Origin: Rhizobium sp. SG_E_25_P2
Lineage (GTDB): Bacteria > Pseudomonadota > Alphaproteobacteria > Rhizobiales > Rhizobiaceae
Assembly (NCBI RefSeq): GCF_029892285.1
Contig: NZ_JARXVM010000007.1
Span: forward strand, 124,001-188,000
Direction of reading: 5' to 3'
Length of the DNA: 64,000 bases
This document shows, in pieces, positions 27,656-36,177 of the stretch; within the stretch, counting starts at the first letter, position 1; each line of letters starts with the position of its first letter. The notes below the pieces were generated by a model. That model was not told the origin of the DNA, made no database searches, and worked only from the letters and a program-made list of their open reading frames with translations. The position numbers and the translations under genes were made by a program.

Positions 27656-28314
27656 GGCTCTTCGCCGATATAATAACCGAAACCGCGACGGTTACCGATC
27701 AGATCCGCACCGAGCTTGCGGCGAAGACGGGTGATCAGCACTTCAAGCGCATTGGCGTCGCGCGAAAAATCGTCGCCATAGAGATGGCTTTGTAGCTCAG
27801 TGGGCGGCACCACGCGGCCGCGATGGTGGCCGAGATAGCTGATGAGCCGGTATTCGAGCGGTGTCAGCGCCAGCGGCGCGCCGTTGAGGCTGACGCGCAT
27901 GCTGCGCGGATCGATGCTGAGCGGACCGATCGACAGTACGGCGGAGCCGATGCCGACCGAGCGACGGATCAAGGCCCGCACCCGGGCGATCAGTTCCTCG
28001 AACTGGAAGGGTTTCGGCAGATAGTCGTCGGCGCCGGCGTCGATGCCCTCGACGCGCTCGGCCCAGCTCGCCCGCGCCGTCAGCATCATCACCGGCATAT
28101 GCCGGTCGTTCTGCCGCCAGCGCTTGATAATGGTCAGACCGTCGAGCTTAGGCAGGCCGATATCAAGGATGATCAGATCATAGTCTTCCGTATCGCCCAG
28201 GAACCAGGCCTCTTCGCCATCGGCGCAGATTTCCACCGTATAGCCCGCCTGGGTCAGAGCCGAGGCGATATCCGCCCCGATCTTGCGATCGTCCTCGACA
28301 AGCAACAACCGCAT
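27652..28314 (-). CDS. OmpR-family response regulator
   Basis: A 220-residue response regulator. The receiver domain has the acidic pair in LLLVEDDRKIG, the phosphorylation site in DLIILDIGLPKLDG (about residue 51), Thr in VMMLTARASW and Lys in YLPKPF. The C-terminal winged helix covers LTPLEYRLISYLGHHRG and the recognition region LEVLITRLRRKLG. It overlaps the kinase gene by four bases and the PepSY gene by one base, so the three are co-translated. Targets may include its own promoter and the divergent RTX gene. Confidence 0.94.
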   Translation of the reverse strand: MRLLLVEDDRKIGADIASALTQAGYTVEICADGEEAWFLGDTEDYDLIILDIGLPKLDGLTIIKRWRQNDRHMPVMMLTARASWAERVEGIDAGADDYLPKPFQFEELIARVRALIRRSVGIGSAVLSIGPLSIDPRSMRVSLNGAPLALTPLEYRLISYLGHHRGRVVPPTELQSHLYGDDFSRDANALEVLITRLRRKLGADLIGNRRGFGYYIGEEP

Positions 28315-28658
28315 CAGTCGTCTTCCACCGCGATGACCGCCATGGTCTTGGCGTCCATCTTCACCTCGATCACCCTGCCGTCAGGGCGGATCATCTCAAT
28401 CTCATAGATATAGCGGCCATCGTCCTGCTCGAATTCGATCTCGATCACTTCGCCCGGAAAGCTCTTGCGCATTTCGGCGAGAATGTCCTCAAGCGGGCGC
28501 ACCAGACCGGATTGGAGAGCGCGACGCGCATCGTCATGCTGCAGCGGAGTTTGCGGCGTCGCCGGAGTTTCCTCGGGATTGGCGGCAAGCGTCGTAGCAC
28601 CCATGGCAAGCGCGATGGCGGAGGATGCAAGCAGGATCTGGGCGCGGAAACGTGTCAT
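28314..28658 (-). CDS. periplasmic PepSY-domain protein
   Basis: A 114-residue exported protein with a signal peptide (residues ~1-25, cleavage near TLAANPEE). A single PepSY domain follows (RPLEDILAEMRKSFPGEVIEIE, YIYEIEMIRPDGRVIEVKMDA). It is first in the operon with a response regulator and kinase. Small PepSY proteins next to two-component systems are common and are thought to modulate the sensor in the periplasm or to inhibit proteases; that role is inferred. Confidence 0.88.
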   Translation of the reverse strand: MTRFRAQILLASSAIALAMGATTLAANPEETPATPQTPLQHDDARRALQSGLVRPLEDILAEMRKSFPGEVIEIEFEQDDGRYIYEIEMIRPDGRVIEVKMDAKTMAVIAVEDD

Positions 28659-28692
28659 GGACAGGCTCTATCACGGCGAAACTTACATTTCA

Positions 28693-28709
28693 CTGACATC
28701 CGCTGTCAG
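28693..28709. promoter_or_regulatory. candidate operator between the PepSY operon and the RTX gene
   Basis: Perfect 6-base inverted repeat CTGACA (28693-28698) and TGTCAG (28704-28709) with a 5-base spacer, centred in the 113-base divergent gap. It could be bound by the neighbouring OmpR-family regulator or be part of the promoters. Confidence 0.4.
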
Positions 28710-28771
28710 CAAAGCAAAAGTCGGCCTGTGCGAAAAGGCCATCGTCACACACCGAAACAAGGAGACGCGAC

Positions 28772-29245
28772 ATGGCGCGAATTTATGGAAACGACCGCAA
28801 CAACCGCCTCGACGGCACCGCCAATGGCGATGATATCGAAGGCCGCGGCGGCAACGACATCCTCTATGGCTTCGCCGGCCATGACGATCTCGAAGGCGGC
28901 TCCGGCAATGACAAGCTCTATGGCGGAGCCGGAAACGACGATCTCGAAGGCGGATCGGGCGCCGATATTCTCGATGGCGGCGCTGGAAACAACGACCTCG
29001 AAGGCGGCGCAGGCGCCGATATCTTCATCTTCAAGCAGGGCGTCACCGAAATCGACGATTTCGCCTCCAATGACACGGTGCGGATCGAGAGCGATCTCGG
29101 CGTCGACAATTTCAGCGAATTGAAGGCGCTGGCGCGCACCACCGATGGCGGCGAAGACCTGGTGTTCGATTTCGGCCGTCACGAACTACGCTTCGACGAA
29201 ACGCGCCTTTCCGACCTCAAGGCCTCAGACTTCGACTTCATCTGA
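28772..29245 (+). CDS. small RTX calcium-binding protein
   Basis: A 157-residue protein consisting of RTX nonapeptide repeats (about residues 15-85; motif GGxGxDxLx seen as [40 protein letters not shown] and GGAGADIF) and a C-terminal block of ~70 residues. That block ([19 protein letters not shown]) is the typical hydrophobic/acidic end recognised by type I secretion systems. There is no N-terminal signal, as expected for that route, and no secretion genes in the window. The repeats fold into a parallel beta roll on binding calcium. It starts after AAGGAG and is divergent from the PepSY/two-component operon, whose regulator may control it. Confidence 0.85.
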   Translation: MARIYGNDRNNRLDGTANGDDIEGRGGNDILYGFAGHDDLEGGSGNDKLYGGAGNDDLEGGSGADILDGGAGNNDLEGGAGADIFIFKQGVTEIDDFASNDTVRIESDLGVDNFSELKALARTTDGGEDLVFDFGRHELRFDETRLSDLKASDFDFI

Positions 29246-29264
29246 TCGGACGGACGGGCGGGCC

Positions 29265-30449
29265 TTAGCCGCGCAGGCGACGCATGAGCGCGCCAAGCAC
29301 CATGACCGCGCCGCCCGCCAGCAATCCCCAGAACGCTCCGGAGACCCCGGCGAAGGAGACGCCAGACGCCGTGGTGACGAAGGTCACCGCGGCGGCCTCC
29401 CGCGTTTCAGCCTCCTTGAAGGCCGAGACAGCCGAGCCAGAAAAGGCCGCGAGCAGCGCGAGACCGGCCACCGCCTCAATGAGGATCTTCGGCGCAAGCG
29501 CCACGAAGGCCGTGACGCCGCCAGCCGTCAATCCGAGAATGACATAGAAGACGCCGGCGATGATGCCCGCCCAGTAGCGCCTAGCCGGATCGGCATGGGC
29601 GTCGGGGCCTGCGCACATGGCCGCTGTGATCGCCGCGAGATTGACGGCGACGCCGCCAAACGGCGCGGCCAGCAACGAAAACACGCCGGTCATGGTGAAG
29701 AGCGGCCCGGGCGGCGGCTCATAGCCGTTGACCTTCAACACAGTGATGCCCGGAATATTCTGCGACGCCATGGTGATTATAAACAGCGGCAGCGCGATTG
29801 AGACGAGGCCCGCCAGCGTAAACTCGGGCGTCACCCATTCCGGCCTTGGCCACAGCGCCTCGCCGACCCCGGCGAAAGCGCCATCGGGGATCTCGACGCC
29901 GAAGGCGACCACGGCGGCGAAAGCGACGAGCGCGGCCGGCACCGCCAGCAGCCGGTTGACCATGCCGCCAAGGAAAAAGGCAATCACCAAAGGGGCGCCA
30001 AGCGCAGGATCGAAGCCGATCGCCTTGATCGGCGCAAAGCAGAGAGTCACGAGCACGCCGGCCAGCATGGCGCTCGCCAATGCCGCCGGAATGGAGGCGA
30101 CGAGCCGTCCGAGCGGTTTGAACAGACCCGCAACGATGATCAGCAGGCTTGAGACGATGAAGGCGCCAACGGCCACCGGGAAGCCGCCGTCGATGCCGGA
30201 AAGCGTTGCGAGAAAGGCGGCGCCCGGGGTGGACCATGCCACCGAGATCGGCATCCGCTTCCAGGCGCTGAGGATGATCCCGCACAGGCCCATGGCGATT
30301 GACAGCGCCATCAGCCCTGAGGTCGCCTGCGCTTCCGTTGCGCCTGCGACGACAGCGCCATGAACCACGACGGCAAAGGAACTGGCAAAACCGACAAATG
30401 CGACGAGAAGCCCCATCACGAGGCTTTGGGGCGAAAATTCCTTCAACAT
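29265..30449 (-). CDS. BenE-family benzoate/proton symporter-like transporter
   Basis: A 394-residue inner-membrane protein with about 12 helices, belonging to the BenE family. Family-typical segments include ISVAWSTPGAAFLATLSG, FKPLGRLVASIPAALASAMLAG and IPGITVLKVNGYEPP. Known members import benzoate with protons, but the wider family has other substrates and no benzoate pathway is visible. The ATG at 30449 (MLKEFSPQS) is favoured over an extension to 30518, which would overlap the hydrolase gene. The hydrolase ends 31 bases upstream on the same strand, so the two are probably co-transcribed. Confidence 0.9.
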   Translation of the reverse strand: MLKEFSPQSLVMGLLVAFVGFASSFAVVVHGAVVAGATEAQATSGLMALSIAMGLCGIILSAWKRMPISVAWSTPGAAFLATLSGIDGGFPVAVGAFIVSSLLIIVAGLFKPLGRLVASIPAALASAMLAGVLVTLCFAPIKAIGFDPALGAPLVIAFFLGGMVNRLLAVPAALVAFAAVVAFGVEIPDGAFAGVGEALWPRPEWVTPEFTLAGLVSIALPLFIITMASQNIPGITVLKVNGYEPPPGPLFTMTGVFSLLAAPFGGVAVNLAAITAAMCAGPDAHADPARRYWAGIIAGVFYVILGLTAGGVTAFVALAPKILIEAVAGLALLAAFSGSAVSAFKEAETREAAAVTFVTTASGVSFAGVSGAFWGLLAGGAVMVLGALMRRLRG

Positions 30450-30480
30450 GCGTGATCCGATAAAAAAGGAAATGCAGATG

Positions 30481-31386
30481 TCAGAGCGTCTTTGAGAACC
30501 AATCCGCCGTCTTGTCAATCACGCTTTGCGCCATCGATTGGTCCTGCTCGAGCGACTTGAAGATATGGTCGCCATCCGGGATCATCATCACTTCCTTGGT
30601 CGGGCTTTTCGCCAGGCCGACAAACCGCTCGGAATAGGCAGCCGAGAAATCCTTGGCCCCGGTGATGGTCAGATAGGCGCCCGGGAAATTGGCGATGGCG
30701 TCGTCGATCTTGCGCTTGGACAGGCTGTCGAAGAAAGCCTGCTTGAGCGCGATGGTGCGGAAGCCGAGATCCAACCCGACAATGCCGTCTTCCTTGGCGC
30801 GATCGAAAGCCTTATCCCCGAGCACCGTGCGGAAATCCTGCCCAAAATCGCCCACCGACGACCAGGTCACCAGCGATTTGACCTCGGAAGGACGATCGGA
30901 CGCGAGCAACGTCGCCACCCCGCCGCCGAGGCTGAAGCCGAGCACGCCCAACCGCTTGGGATCGATGTCCGCATTGGCGCTCAGAAAAGCGAAAGCCGCC
31001 TTGGCCTGTTCAACCTGGCCATCCACGGTGATGTCGCCGCTATCGCCGGCGCTGTCGCCGAAGCCGAGAAAGTCGATGCGGAGCGAGGCGATGCCCTTCA
31101 TGGCCAGGGCGGTGGCTGCCCGCTTGTACATTCCGCCGACCTCGTCACGCGAACTGCCGAAACCATGCAGCATCAGCACCGCCGGCACCGGCGCAGTGTG
31201 ATCTGGCATATTGAGGGTCGCGACAATGCCGCCGTCCAGATTGACCACGGTTTCCCCCGCTGTCGCCAGTCCCGCCGCGCCGGCGAGAATTGCCGCCGCG
31301 AGCGCCGTACGAGAGACGGCGTGAATCACAGCGTTGACGAAAGCTCCGATGCGCGGCGCGGGGCGGCGAAGAGCCGAAACGGACAT
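30481..31386 (-). CDS. exported alpha/beta-hydrolase
   Basis: A 301-residue alpha/beta-hydrolase with an N-terminal membrane anchor or signal (residues ~20-45, AVSRTALAAAILAGAAGLATA). The oxyanion motif is LMLHGFGSS, the nucleophile elbow GFSLGGG (Ser near residue 157), the acid in ITGAKDF and the histidine in PDGDHIF, so the triad is complete. The start follows GGAGAAG; an in-frame ATG at 31461 is rejected. Substrate unknown; similar proteins are esterases or dienelactone-hydrolase-like. Upstream of the BenE-like transporter, which might import a product. Confidence 0.88.
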   Translation of the reverse strand: MSVSALRRPAPRIGAFVNAVIHAVSRTALAAAILAGAAGLATAGETVVNLDGGIVATLNMPDHTAPVPAVLMLHGFGSSRDEVGGMYKRAATALAMKGIASLRIDFLGFGDSAGDSGDITVDGQVEQAKAAFAFLSANADIDPKRLGVLGFSLGGGVATLLASDRPSEVKSLVTWSSVGDFGQDFRTVLGDKAFDRAKEDGIVGLDLGFRTIALKQAFFDSLSKRKIDDAIANFPGAYLTITGAKDFSAAYSERFVGLAKSPTKEVMMIPDGDHIFKSLEQDQSMAQSVIDKTADWFSKTL

Positions 31387-31486
31387 AACATCTTCTCCAG
31401 TATGATAATTCCACCCGGACGTTATGGGGAATTGAGAGCGCATACAAGCGCATTGCAGCATAAGCGTGGCGCGAAACAGGCAAAGA

Positions 31487-31519
31487 AAAACCCCCGGCGC
31501 TGGCTGCGCCGGGGGTTTT
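31487..31519 (-). terminator. terminator after the clpP paralogue
   Basis: Perfect stem AAAACCCCCGGCGC (31487-31500) with GCGCCGGGGGTTTT (31506-31519) around a 5-base loop. Read on the minus strand it ends the clpP transcript; the symmetrical A and T flanks could make it work in both directions. Confidence 0.85.
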
Positions 31520-31532
31520 GCGAAACGAGCAA

Positions 31533-32120
31533 TCAGATGTCGGCCTGCGACGAAATGATGCGCGAAACCAGACCATAGTCCTTGGCTTCCTCAGCGGAGA
31601 GCCAGTAATCGCGGTCAGTGTCCTTGGCGATCTTTTCGACCGATTGGCCGGTGGCCGCCGCGAAGATCCGGTTCAAGCGCTCATTCATGCGAATGATTTC
31701 GCGCGCCTGGATCTCGATGTCGGAGGCCATGCCGCGCGTGCCGCCCGAGGGTTGGTGCAGCAGGAAGCGGGTGTTGGTCAGGCAAAGGCGCCGTTCCCTG
31801 GGCACGCTGACAAAGATCAGCGCGCCGGCGGATGCGACCCAGCCCGTGCCAATGATCCAGACCTTCGGCTTGATGAACTTGATCATGTCGTGGATCGAAT
31901 CGCCCGATTCGACATGGCCGCCCGGCGAATTGACGAAGATGCGGATATCGTCGTCGCTGGCCGCGGCGAGCGCCACCAGCTGGGCGCAGACCTTGTGGGC
32001 CAGCTCCTGGGTGATACCGCCATAGATGAAGATGGATCGCGACTTGAAGAGATTGGACTCGATGTCCTTGCCCATCGGCGCTTCGGTCTTCTTTTCCTTG
32101 TCGTCGTCTTCGTCGTTCAT
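31533..32120 (-). CDS. clpP: ClpP-family serine protease subunit
   Basis: A 195-residue ClpP-like peptidase that would form tetradecameric rings with a Clp ATPase and degrade unfolded proteins in the cytosol. Catalytic residues are Ser in GWVASAGAL, His in LLHQPSGG and Asp in [19 protein letters not shown]. The Ser motif has Ala-Gly in place of the usual Met-Gly, and residues are acidic at the N-terminus ([11 protein letters not shown]), so this is a diverged paralogue rather than the housekeeping copy. The ATG at 32120 follows CTGGAG; the open frame extends to 32183 without a signal. No clpX or clpA lies beside it. Confidence 0.9.
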   Translation of the reverse strand: MNDEDDDKEKKTEAPMGKDIESNLFKSRSIFIYGGITQELAHKVCAQLVALAAASDDDIRIFVNSPGGHVESGDSIHDMIKFIKPKVWIIGTGWVASAGALIFVSVPRERRLCLTNTRFLLHQPSGGTRGMASDIEIQAREIIRMNERLNRIFAAATGQSVEKIAKDTDRDYWLSAEEAKDYGLVSRIISSQADI

Positions 32121-32412
32121 CCAATTCTCCAGATTTCGAAGCTTTCCGAGCCCTGAGATAGGGCGACTCACATGGAAAGACAATGCAACAAATGCGGATT
32201 ACGCGAAACGGGTGAATTGCCGGTAAAGCCCCGGAATAACCGACCGGCAGGCGCCGCTCAAACAGGCAAAGCATGGAGCCGGACAAAAAATCGGCAATGA
32301 ATGGCGCTCTGCGGCAAACGCCGTATGGACAGCATTGCAACATCGGGACTAGTCTTTTGAGGAGCGCCGTCACGGGCGGCCAACAAAGACGAATATAAAG
32401 ACCGAGGAACTG

Positions 32413-33003
32413 ATGATGTTGAAACGCTTTTCCGCCGCCGCCGCCCTGTCCGCCGGCCCCATGTTGGCGCTGATGACCGCCCCGGCCTTCGCGCATGTCG
32501 ATCCCCTCGCCCATGGCGCGATGGCGAGCGGCATTCTTCATCCCTTTTCCGGCGCGGATCACATGTTGGCGATGATCGCGGTGGGCCTGTGGGCCTCGCA
32601 GCTGGGCGGCAAGGCGCGTTTTGCCGTGCCCGCGAGTTTCGTGGCGGTGATGGCGGCGGGTTTCGCGCTGGCGCTGATGGGCGCGCCCCTGCCCTTCGTC
32701 GAGCCGGCCATTCTCGCCTCCGTCGTGGGCTTGGGCCTGCTGGTGGCGCTGGCGGTGAAACTGCCGACGGCGCTCGGCATGGTGATTGTCGGCGCTTTCG
32801 CGCTGTTTCATGGCTACGCGCATGGCGCGGAACTTGGCGGCGCCGATGCGCTGTCCTTCGGTGTCGGCTTCGTGGCCGCCACAGCCATCCTGCATGCGAT
32901 TGGCCTTGGGCTCGGCGCATGGGCTTCGGCCAAGAGCGCGGTCGCGGGTCGCCTGCTCGGCGCACTGACCGCGATCGGCGGCGCGGCCCTGATGTTCGGC
33001 TGA
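32413..33003 (+). CDS. hupE: HupE/UreJ-family membrane protein
   Basis: A 196-residue inner-membrane protein of the HupE/UreJ family, nickel permeases or metal carriers for hydrogenase or urease maturation. A signal peptide (residues ~1-27) ends in FAHVDP, and the next segment ILHPFSGADHMLAMIAVG carries the conserved metal-binding His residues. About six helices follow, with LFHGYAHGAELGG later. No hydrogenase or urease gene is in the window, so its substrate could be nickel or cobalt. The start follows GAGGA. It is divergent from clpP and ends in a terminator. Confidence 0.9.
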   Translation: MMLKRFSAAAALSAGPMLALMTAPAFAHVDPLAHGAMASGILHPFSGADHMLAMIAVGLWASQLGGKARFAVPASFVAVMAAGFALALMGAPLPFVEPAILASVVGLGLLVALAVKLPTALGMVIVGAFALFHGYAHGAELGGADALSFGVGFVAATAILHAIGLGLGAWASAKSAVAGRLLGALTAIGGAALMFG

Positions 33004-33027
33004 ACAAACACGAATTTGCACCTCTGA

Positions 33028-33051
33028 AGCGGGCTTTCTGGCCCGCTTTTT
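33028..33051 (+). terminator. terminator after hupE
   Basis: Seven-base stem AGCGGGC (33028-33034) with GCCCGCT (33041-33047) followed by TTTTT. Confidence 0.8.
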
Positions 33052-33097
33052 CATGCGACATTACAAGGATTTAATTCGTCCTCGCCTCTTTCCGCCG

Positions 33098-33142
33098 CTT
33101 TCCGGTCCTACCTCGTGACGAGGCGCATAGACCGGAAAGGAG
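33098..33142 (+). promoter_or_regulatory. 5' leader hairpin reaching the ribosome binding site of the DUF2076 gene
   Basis: A 10-base outer stem CTTTCCGGTC (33098-33107) with GACCGGAAAG (33130-33139) encloses a second perfect stem CCTCGT/ACGAGG (33111-33123). The outer 3' arm runs into AAAGGAG (33136-33142), the ribosome binding site for the ATG at 33149. The structure could hold translation down until it melts or is displaced. Confidence 0.5.
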
Positions 33143-33148
33143 ACAGAC

Positions 33149-33919
33149 ATGTCACCGGAAGAAAGAAGCCTGCTCAGCGATCTCTTCACCCGCACCCGCG
33201 GCGCGGCCTCGACCCCGCGCGATCCCGAAGCAGAAGATCTCATTCAGCGTGGCCTCAGGGAACAGCCGCACGCGGCCTATTTCCTCGCTCAGGCTGTGAT
33301 CATCCAGGATCAGGCGCTCAACGCGCTAACAAGCCGCATCCGGGAGCTTGAGGATCAGATCGCAGACCTCGAACGCCAGAAGCCTGCAGAACCGGCGCAC
33401 CAAACCAGTGGCGGGTTCCTCGGCGGCCTCTCCGGCCTGTTCGGCGGCGGCCAAAGCCAAACGCAGGCTCAGCGCTCCGGCCAGCTTTACGACGATTTCG
33501 CCCGTTCAAATTCGCAGCGAGCTTCAGCTCCCGCCGCCCCGAGCCCTTGGGGACGCGATGCGGCGGCGGCCGGCCCCTGGGGTCAAGCGCCGTCGTCTAC
33601 AGGCGGCGGCTTTCTGCGCGGCGCGCTGACGACAGCCGCCGGCGTGGCGGGCGGCGTATTGGTCGCAGATGCGGTGAGGGATCTGTTTTCGCCGCATATT
33701 GGCGGCTCAAACGGCCTGTTCGGCTCGAATTTTGGCAGTACTGGCGGCCTGTTCGGTTCCGGCAATACGCCGGTCGAGGAAACCGTGGTGAACAACTATT
33801 TCCTCAACGATAGCGGCGACAATGTCGGAAATGACAGCCTCCAGCAGGCGGACAACCCGTCCAATGACGGTGACGACTGGTTCGACGCCAGCGATGATGG
33901 CGGCGACAGCTATGCCTGA
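33149..33919 (+). CDS. DUF2076 protein
   Basis: A 256-residue protein of the DUF2076 family, of unknown function and found in many proteobacteria. The N-terminal helical domain (residues 1-77) carries MSPEERSLLSDLFTR and AAYFLAQAVIIQDQALNAL. A Gly/Gln-rich linker, a glycine-rich potential membrane-associated helix (FLRGALTTAAGVAGGVLVADAVRDLF, split around residue 160) and an acidic Asn/Asp-rich tail follow. Related proteins are described as periplasmic ligand-binding-like or membrane-associated. The start is set by a strong AAAGGAG. The leader hairpin suggests post-transcriptional control. Confidence 0.85.
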   Translation: MSPEERSLLSDLFTRTRGAASTPRDPEAEDLIQRGLREQPHAAYFLAQAVIIQDQALNALTSRIRELEDQIADLERQKPAEPAHQTSGGFLGGLSGLFGGGQSQTQAQRSGQLYDDFARSNSQRASAPAAPSPWGRDAAAAGPWGQAPSSTGGGFLRGALTTAAGVAGGVLVADAVRDLFSPHIGGSNGLFGSNFGSTGGLFGSGNTPVEETVVNNYFLNDSGDNVGNDSLQQADNPSNDGDDWFDASDDGGDSYA

Positions 33920-33927
33920 TGCGCCGA

Positions 33928-33958
33928 CTTGAAGGGCCAGTTGCGCTGGCCCTTCAAG
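33928..33958. terminator. bidirectional hairpin between DUF2076 and queF
   Basis: Perfect 13-base stem CTTGAAGGGCCAG (33928-33940) with CTGGCCCTTCAAG (33946-33958) and a 5-base loop, between two convergent genes. The T-run is weak. Confidence 0.65.
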
Positions 33959-33975
33959 GTGGTCGGAGATATGAC

Positions 33976-34440
33976 TCAGCCGCGCCCGCGATAAGGGGCG
34001 ACGCCCTGATCGGGCAGCCAGACGCCTTCGGGCGGCGCGCCGGTCTGCCAGAACACATCGATCGGAATGCCGCCGCGCGGATACCAATAGGCGCCGATGC
34101 GCAGCCATTTCGGATTGAGGAGCTCGATCAGCCGCTTGGCGATATAGATGGAGCAATCCTCGTGAAAGGCGCCGTGATTGCGGAACGAGGCCAGGAACAG
34201 TTTTAGCGACTTGGATTCGACCAGCCATTCATCGGGAATGTAATCGATGACGATATGGGCGAAATCCGGCTGGCCGGTCATCGGGCAGAGCGAGGTGAAT
34301 TCGGGCGCAGCGAAGCGCACGACATAATTGGCGTCGCGATTGCCGGACGGCACTTTTTCGAGAATCGCCTCTTCCGGATTGGCGAAGGCGCGGGGTTCGC
34401 CGCCGAGCTGGGTGAGACCTGATACATCGGTTGTGGGCAT
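33976..34440 (-). CDS. queF: NADPH-dependent 7-cyano-7-deazaguanine reductase QueF
   Basis: Reduces the nitrile preQ0 to the amine preQ1 in queuosine synthesis, cytosolic. At 154 residues it is the short, unimodular T-fold type. The catalytic Cys lies in [18 protein letters not shown] and the Asp in HIVIDYIP follows; [20 protein letters not shown] contains the conserved substrate-binding Glu/Lys/Ser-Lys block. It overlaps the stop of the CDF gene by one or two bases (TAATG), so the two are co-transcribed although they are functionally unrelated. No other queuosine gene is nearby. Confidence 0.95.
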   Translation of the reverse strand: MPTTDVSGLTQLGGEPRAFANPEEAILEKVPSGNRDANYVVRFAAPEFTSLCPMTGQPDFAHIVIDYIPDEWLVESKSLKLFLASFRNHGAFHEDCSIYIAKRLIELLNPKWLRIGAYWYPRGGIPIDVFWQTGAPPEGVWLPDQGVAPYRGRG

Positions 34441-35354
34441 TACTTGGCTCCTTGCTGCATGGTGATGCGCACCCCATGCGACTTTTCGCTTTCGGGCTCA
34501 ACATGAATCACGCATTGCGCGCCGGGATGGGCCTCCTGGATGCCGCGTTCCAGCCGGTCGCAGATCTCATGCGCCTCGCCCACGGTCATTGCGGCCGGCA
34601 CCACCAGATCGAAGGCGATAAAGGTGGCGCGACCGGCGCGACGGGAACGGAAGTGGTGCACATTGAGCGCGCCATAGCCTTGGCTGGCGATCACCGCCTT
34701 GATCGATTCCTCCTCATCCGGCTCGACCGCCTGATCCATCAGGCCGGAGACCGAATGCGAGATGACCTTGTAACCCTGAAAGAGAATGTTGACCGACACG
34801 ACCAGCGCCATGATCGGATCGAGAATGCCATAGCCCGTGACGATTGCGAGAACGAGGCCGATCAGCACGCCCACCGAGGTGACCACGTCCGACCAGATAT
34901 GCTCGCCATCCGCCTTCAGCGCCGGCGACCGATGCGTGCGGCCGGCGCGGATCAACACGCCCGCCCAGACGGCGTTGATGACGGCGGCGATGGCGTTGAT
35001 CGTGAGACCAAGCGCCGGGGCTTCCGGCAGGCTCGACGCAAAGAGATGCGGAGCCGCCTCGTTGACGATCAGCAGCGCCGCCACGACGATCAACACGCCC
35101 TCGACGACAGCGGAGAAATATTCCGCCTTGTAATGACCGAAGGGATGATCGCTGTCGGCGGGCTTGGCGGCATAACCCACCACCATCCAGGCCATCACCG
35201 CCGCCACCACATTGACGGTCGATTCCAGCCCGTCCGAAAGCAGCGCCACCGAGCCCGTCACATACCAGGCGAGCAATTTGAGGCCCATCACGCCGAAAGA
35301 CAGCGGAATGCCCCAGAAGGCCAGCCTCCGGACAGTCATGTCGCTTTTTTCCAT
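34440..35354 (-). CDS. cation diffusion facilitator family metal exporter
   Basis: A 304-residue CDF transporter that exports divalent metals in exchange for protons. Six helices span residues ~10-215. Metal-site motifs are LLSDGLEST in helix 2, [14 protein letters not shown], and HIWSDVVTS in helix 5. A cytosolic C-terminal domain carries [20 protein letters not shown]. Metal preference (Zn, Fe, Mn, Co) cannot be told. A 19-base near-palindrome in its upstream region resembles Fur-family boxes, so metal control is plausible. The first 40 bases or so of this gene recur as a remnant near 37.5 kb. Confidence 0.92.
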   Translation of the reverse strand: MEKSDMTVRRLAFWGIPLSFGVMGLKLLAWYVTGSVALLSDGLESTVNVVAAVMAWMVVGYAAKPADSDHPFGHYKAEYFSAVVEGVLIVVAALLIVNEAAPHLFASSLPEAPALGLTINAIAAVINAVWAGVLIRAGRTHRSPALKADGEHIWSDVVTSVGVLIGLVLAIVTGYGILDPIMALVVSVNILFQGYKVISHSVSGLMDQAVEPDEEESIKAVIASQGYGALNVHHFRSRRAGRATFIAFDLVVPAAMTVGEAHEICDRLERGIQEAHPGAQCVIHVEPESEKSHGVRITMQQGAK

Positions 35355-35520
35355 CGCCGTCCCCTTCCGCGAATGCGAGTGATTTGCAAAAACTCAAGTC
35401 CATCAACGCGAAACCGCGCGCAGGACGGGCCAGCGCGCGGTTTCGATGATGTCGGATATGAGTGAATTTGCGATGAGGGTCAAGGGCTGGACTGGAGATC
35501 AATATGGATCGATATGGGAC
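35299..35520. repeat. duplicated CDF promoter segment, copy 1
   Basis: This stretch covers the first codons and promoter of the CDF gene and resembles 37511-37727 at roughly four of five positions. Shared blocks include CGGACAGTCATG, CTTCCGCGAATGCGAGTGA, CGCGCGCAGGACGGGCCAGC and GGACTGGAGA. Together with the higA pseudogene it forms copy 1 of a segmental duplication. Confidence 0.8.
35369..35387. promoter_or_regulatory. candidate Fur-family box, copy 1
   Basis: A 19-base imperfect palindrome: GCGAAT, seven bases, ATTTGC (five of six arm positions match). It lies 15 bases upstream of the CDF start and is identical in copy 2 (37580-37598). Its size and half-sites suit Fur/Mur/Irr-type dimers; binding is inferred. 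Confidence 0.4.
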
Positions 35521-35612
35521 GATCAGGCCCCGTACGCGCTCCATGTCAGCTCCGATGCGTCTCGCAAACGTAAATAGCGAGACAATGAGCGCCCGACGGG
35601 CGACATCACAAC

Positions 35613-35779
35613 AAGGCGGCGACAGAGGAAACGGACAGGCTCCCCAATCCGCATCCTCTGGACGTGCTGCGCGAGGACTTTGTGGAGCCGTTGGCGCTCA
35701 AGCCCGAATGCGCTTGCGACGTCGCTGAAAGCGCCGCGGCGGCTGACTAAAACTATTGTGCTGGGCAAGCGCACTGCAT
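35613..35779 (+). pseudogene. higA pseudogene (copy 1)
   Basis: A broken relative of the intact higA at 37818. Reading from 35613 gives AATEETDRLPNPHP then VLREDFVEPLALKP, which matches the intact AATETTALLRNPHP and ILREDFLEPMAL. The ATG has become AAG, one base is gained near 35706, and after it the +1 frame continues NALATSLKAPRRLTKTIVLG, again like the intact gene. Homology stops at about 35779, so the 3' half is missing. It is therefore non-functional on three counts. It follows the copy-1 repeat in the same spacing as the intact gene follows copy 2. Confidence 0.8.
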
Positions 35780-36177
35780 ATAGGCAAAATTCCCCGTTAA
35801 CGTGCTGTTAGTACGACCACATCCATCGCAAACCAGGACCAAAACGGATATCCCCTGACGTCAGAGCCCGCCATCGATACTGGCTTCTATTCGTGGGCGA
35901 CCAGCCCAGTTTGACGTCGCCACAAGCCCTGTCCGACCCTCCCGGCTCCAATCGGTCATCGACACTTGGTGTAAGTTGCTGGGCTCTTCCCATTACCATC
36001 TGCGTGGGTCTTTCGATTTCCGATGGTAATTTCATCACCTCATTATACCAGTTGACCTGTTAGTAGGTTTTTGACAAAACCTCGATGCGCCATCGGGGAG
36101 GAGTCTCGATTTCAGGCAACGATAGAGCCCCGCTTGCATCACGCGAGTGCGCAGCCTTTTTAAATTGGGAGGAATAT
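35780..36177. other. 398-base gap upstream of the MFS gene
   Basis: No gene recognised. It is less GC-rich than its surroundings. It holds a 9-base inverted repeat ATTACCATC (35992-36000) and GATGGTAAT (36022-36030) and a short ACCT/AGGT repeat near 36056, which may be operators for the MFS gene. A 76-residue open frame on the minus strand (35808-36038) has no recognisable features and is not called. Confidence 0.5.

Noticed and set aside
35808-36038. A 76-residue minus-strand frame in the MFS leader.
   Set aside because: No ribosome binding site, no recognisable motif and low-complexity composition; treated as non-coding.
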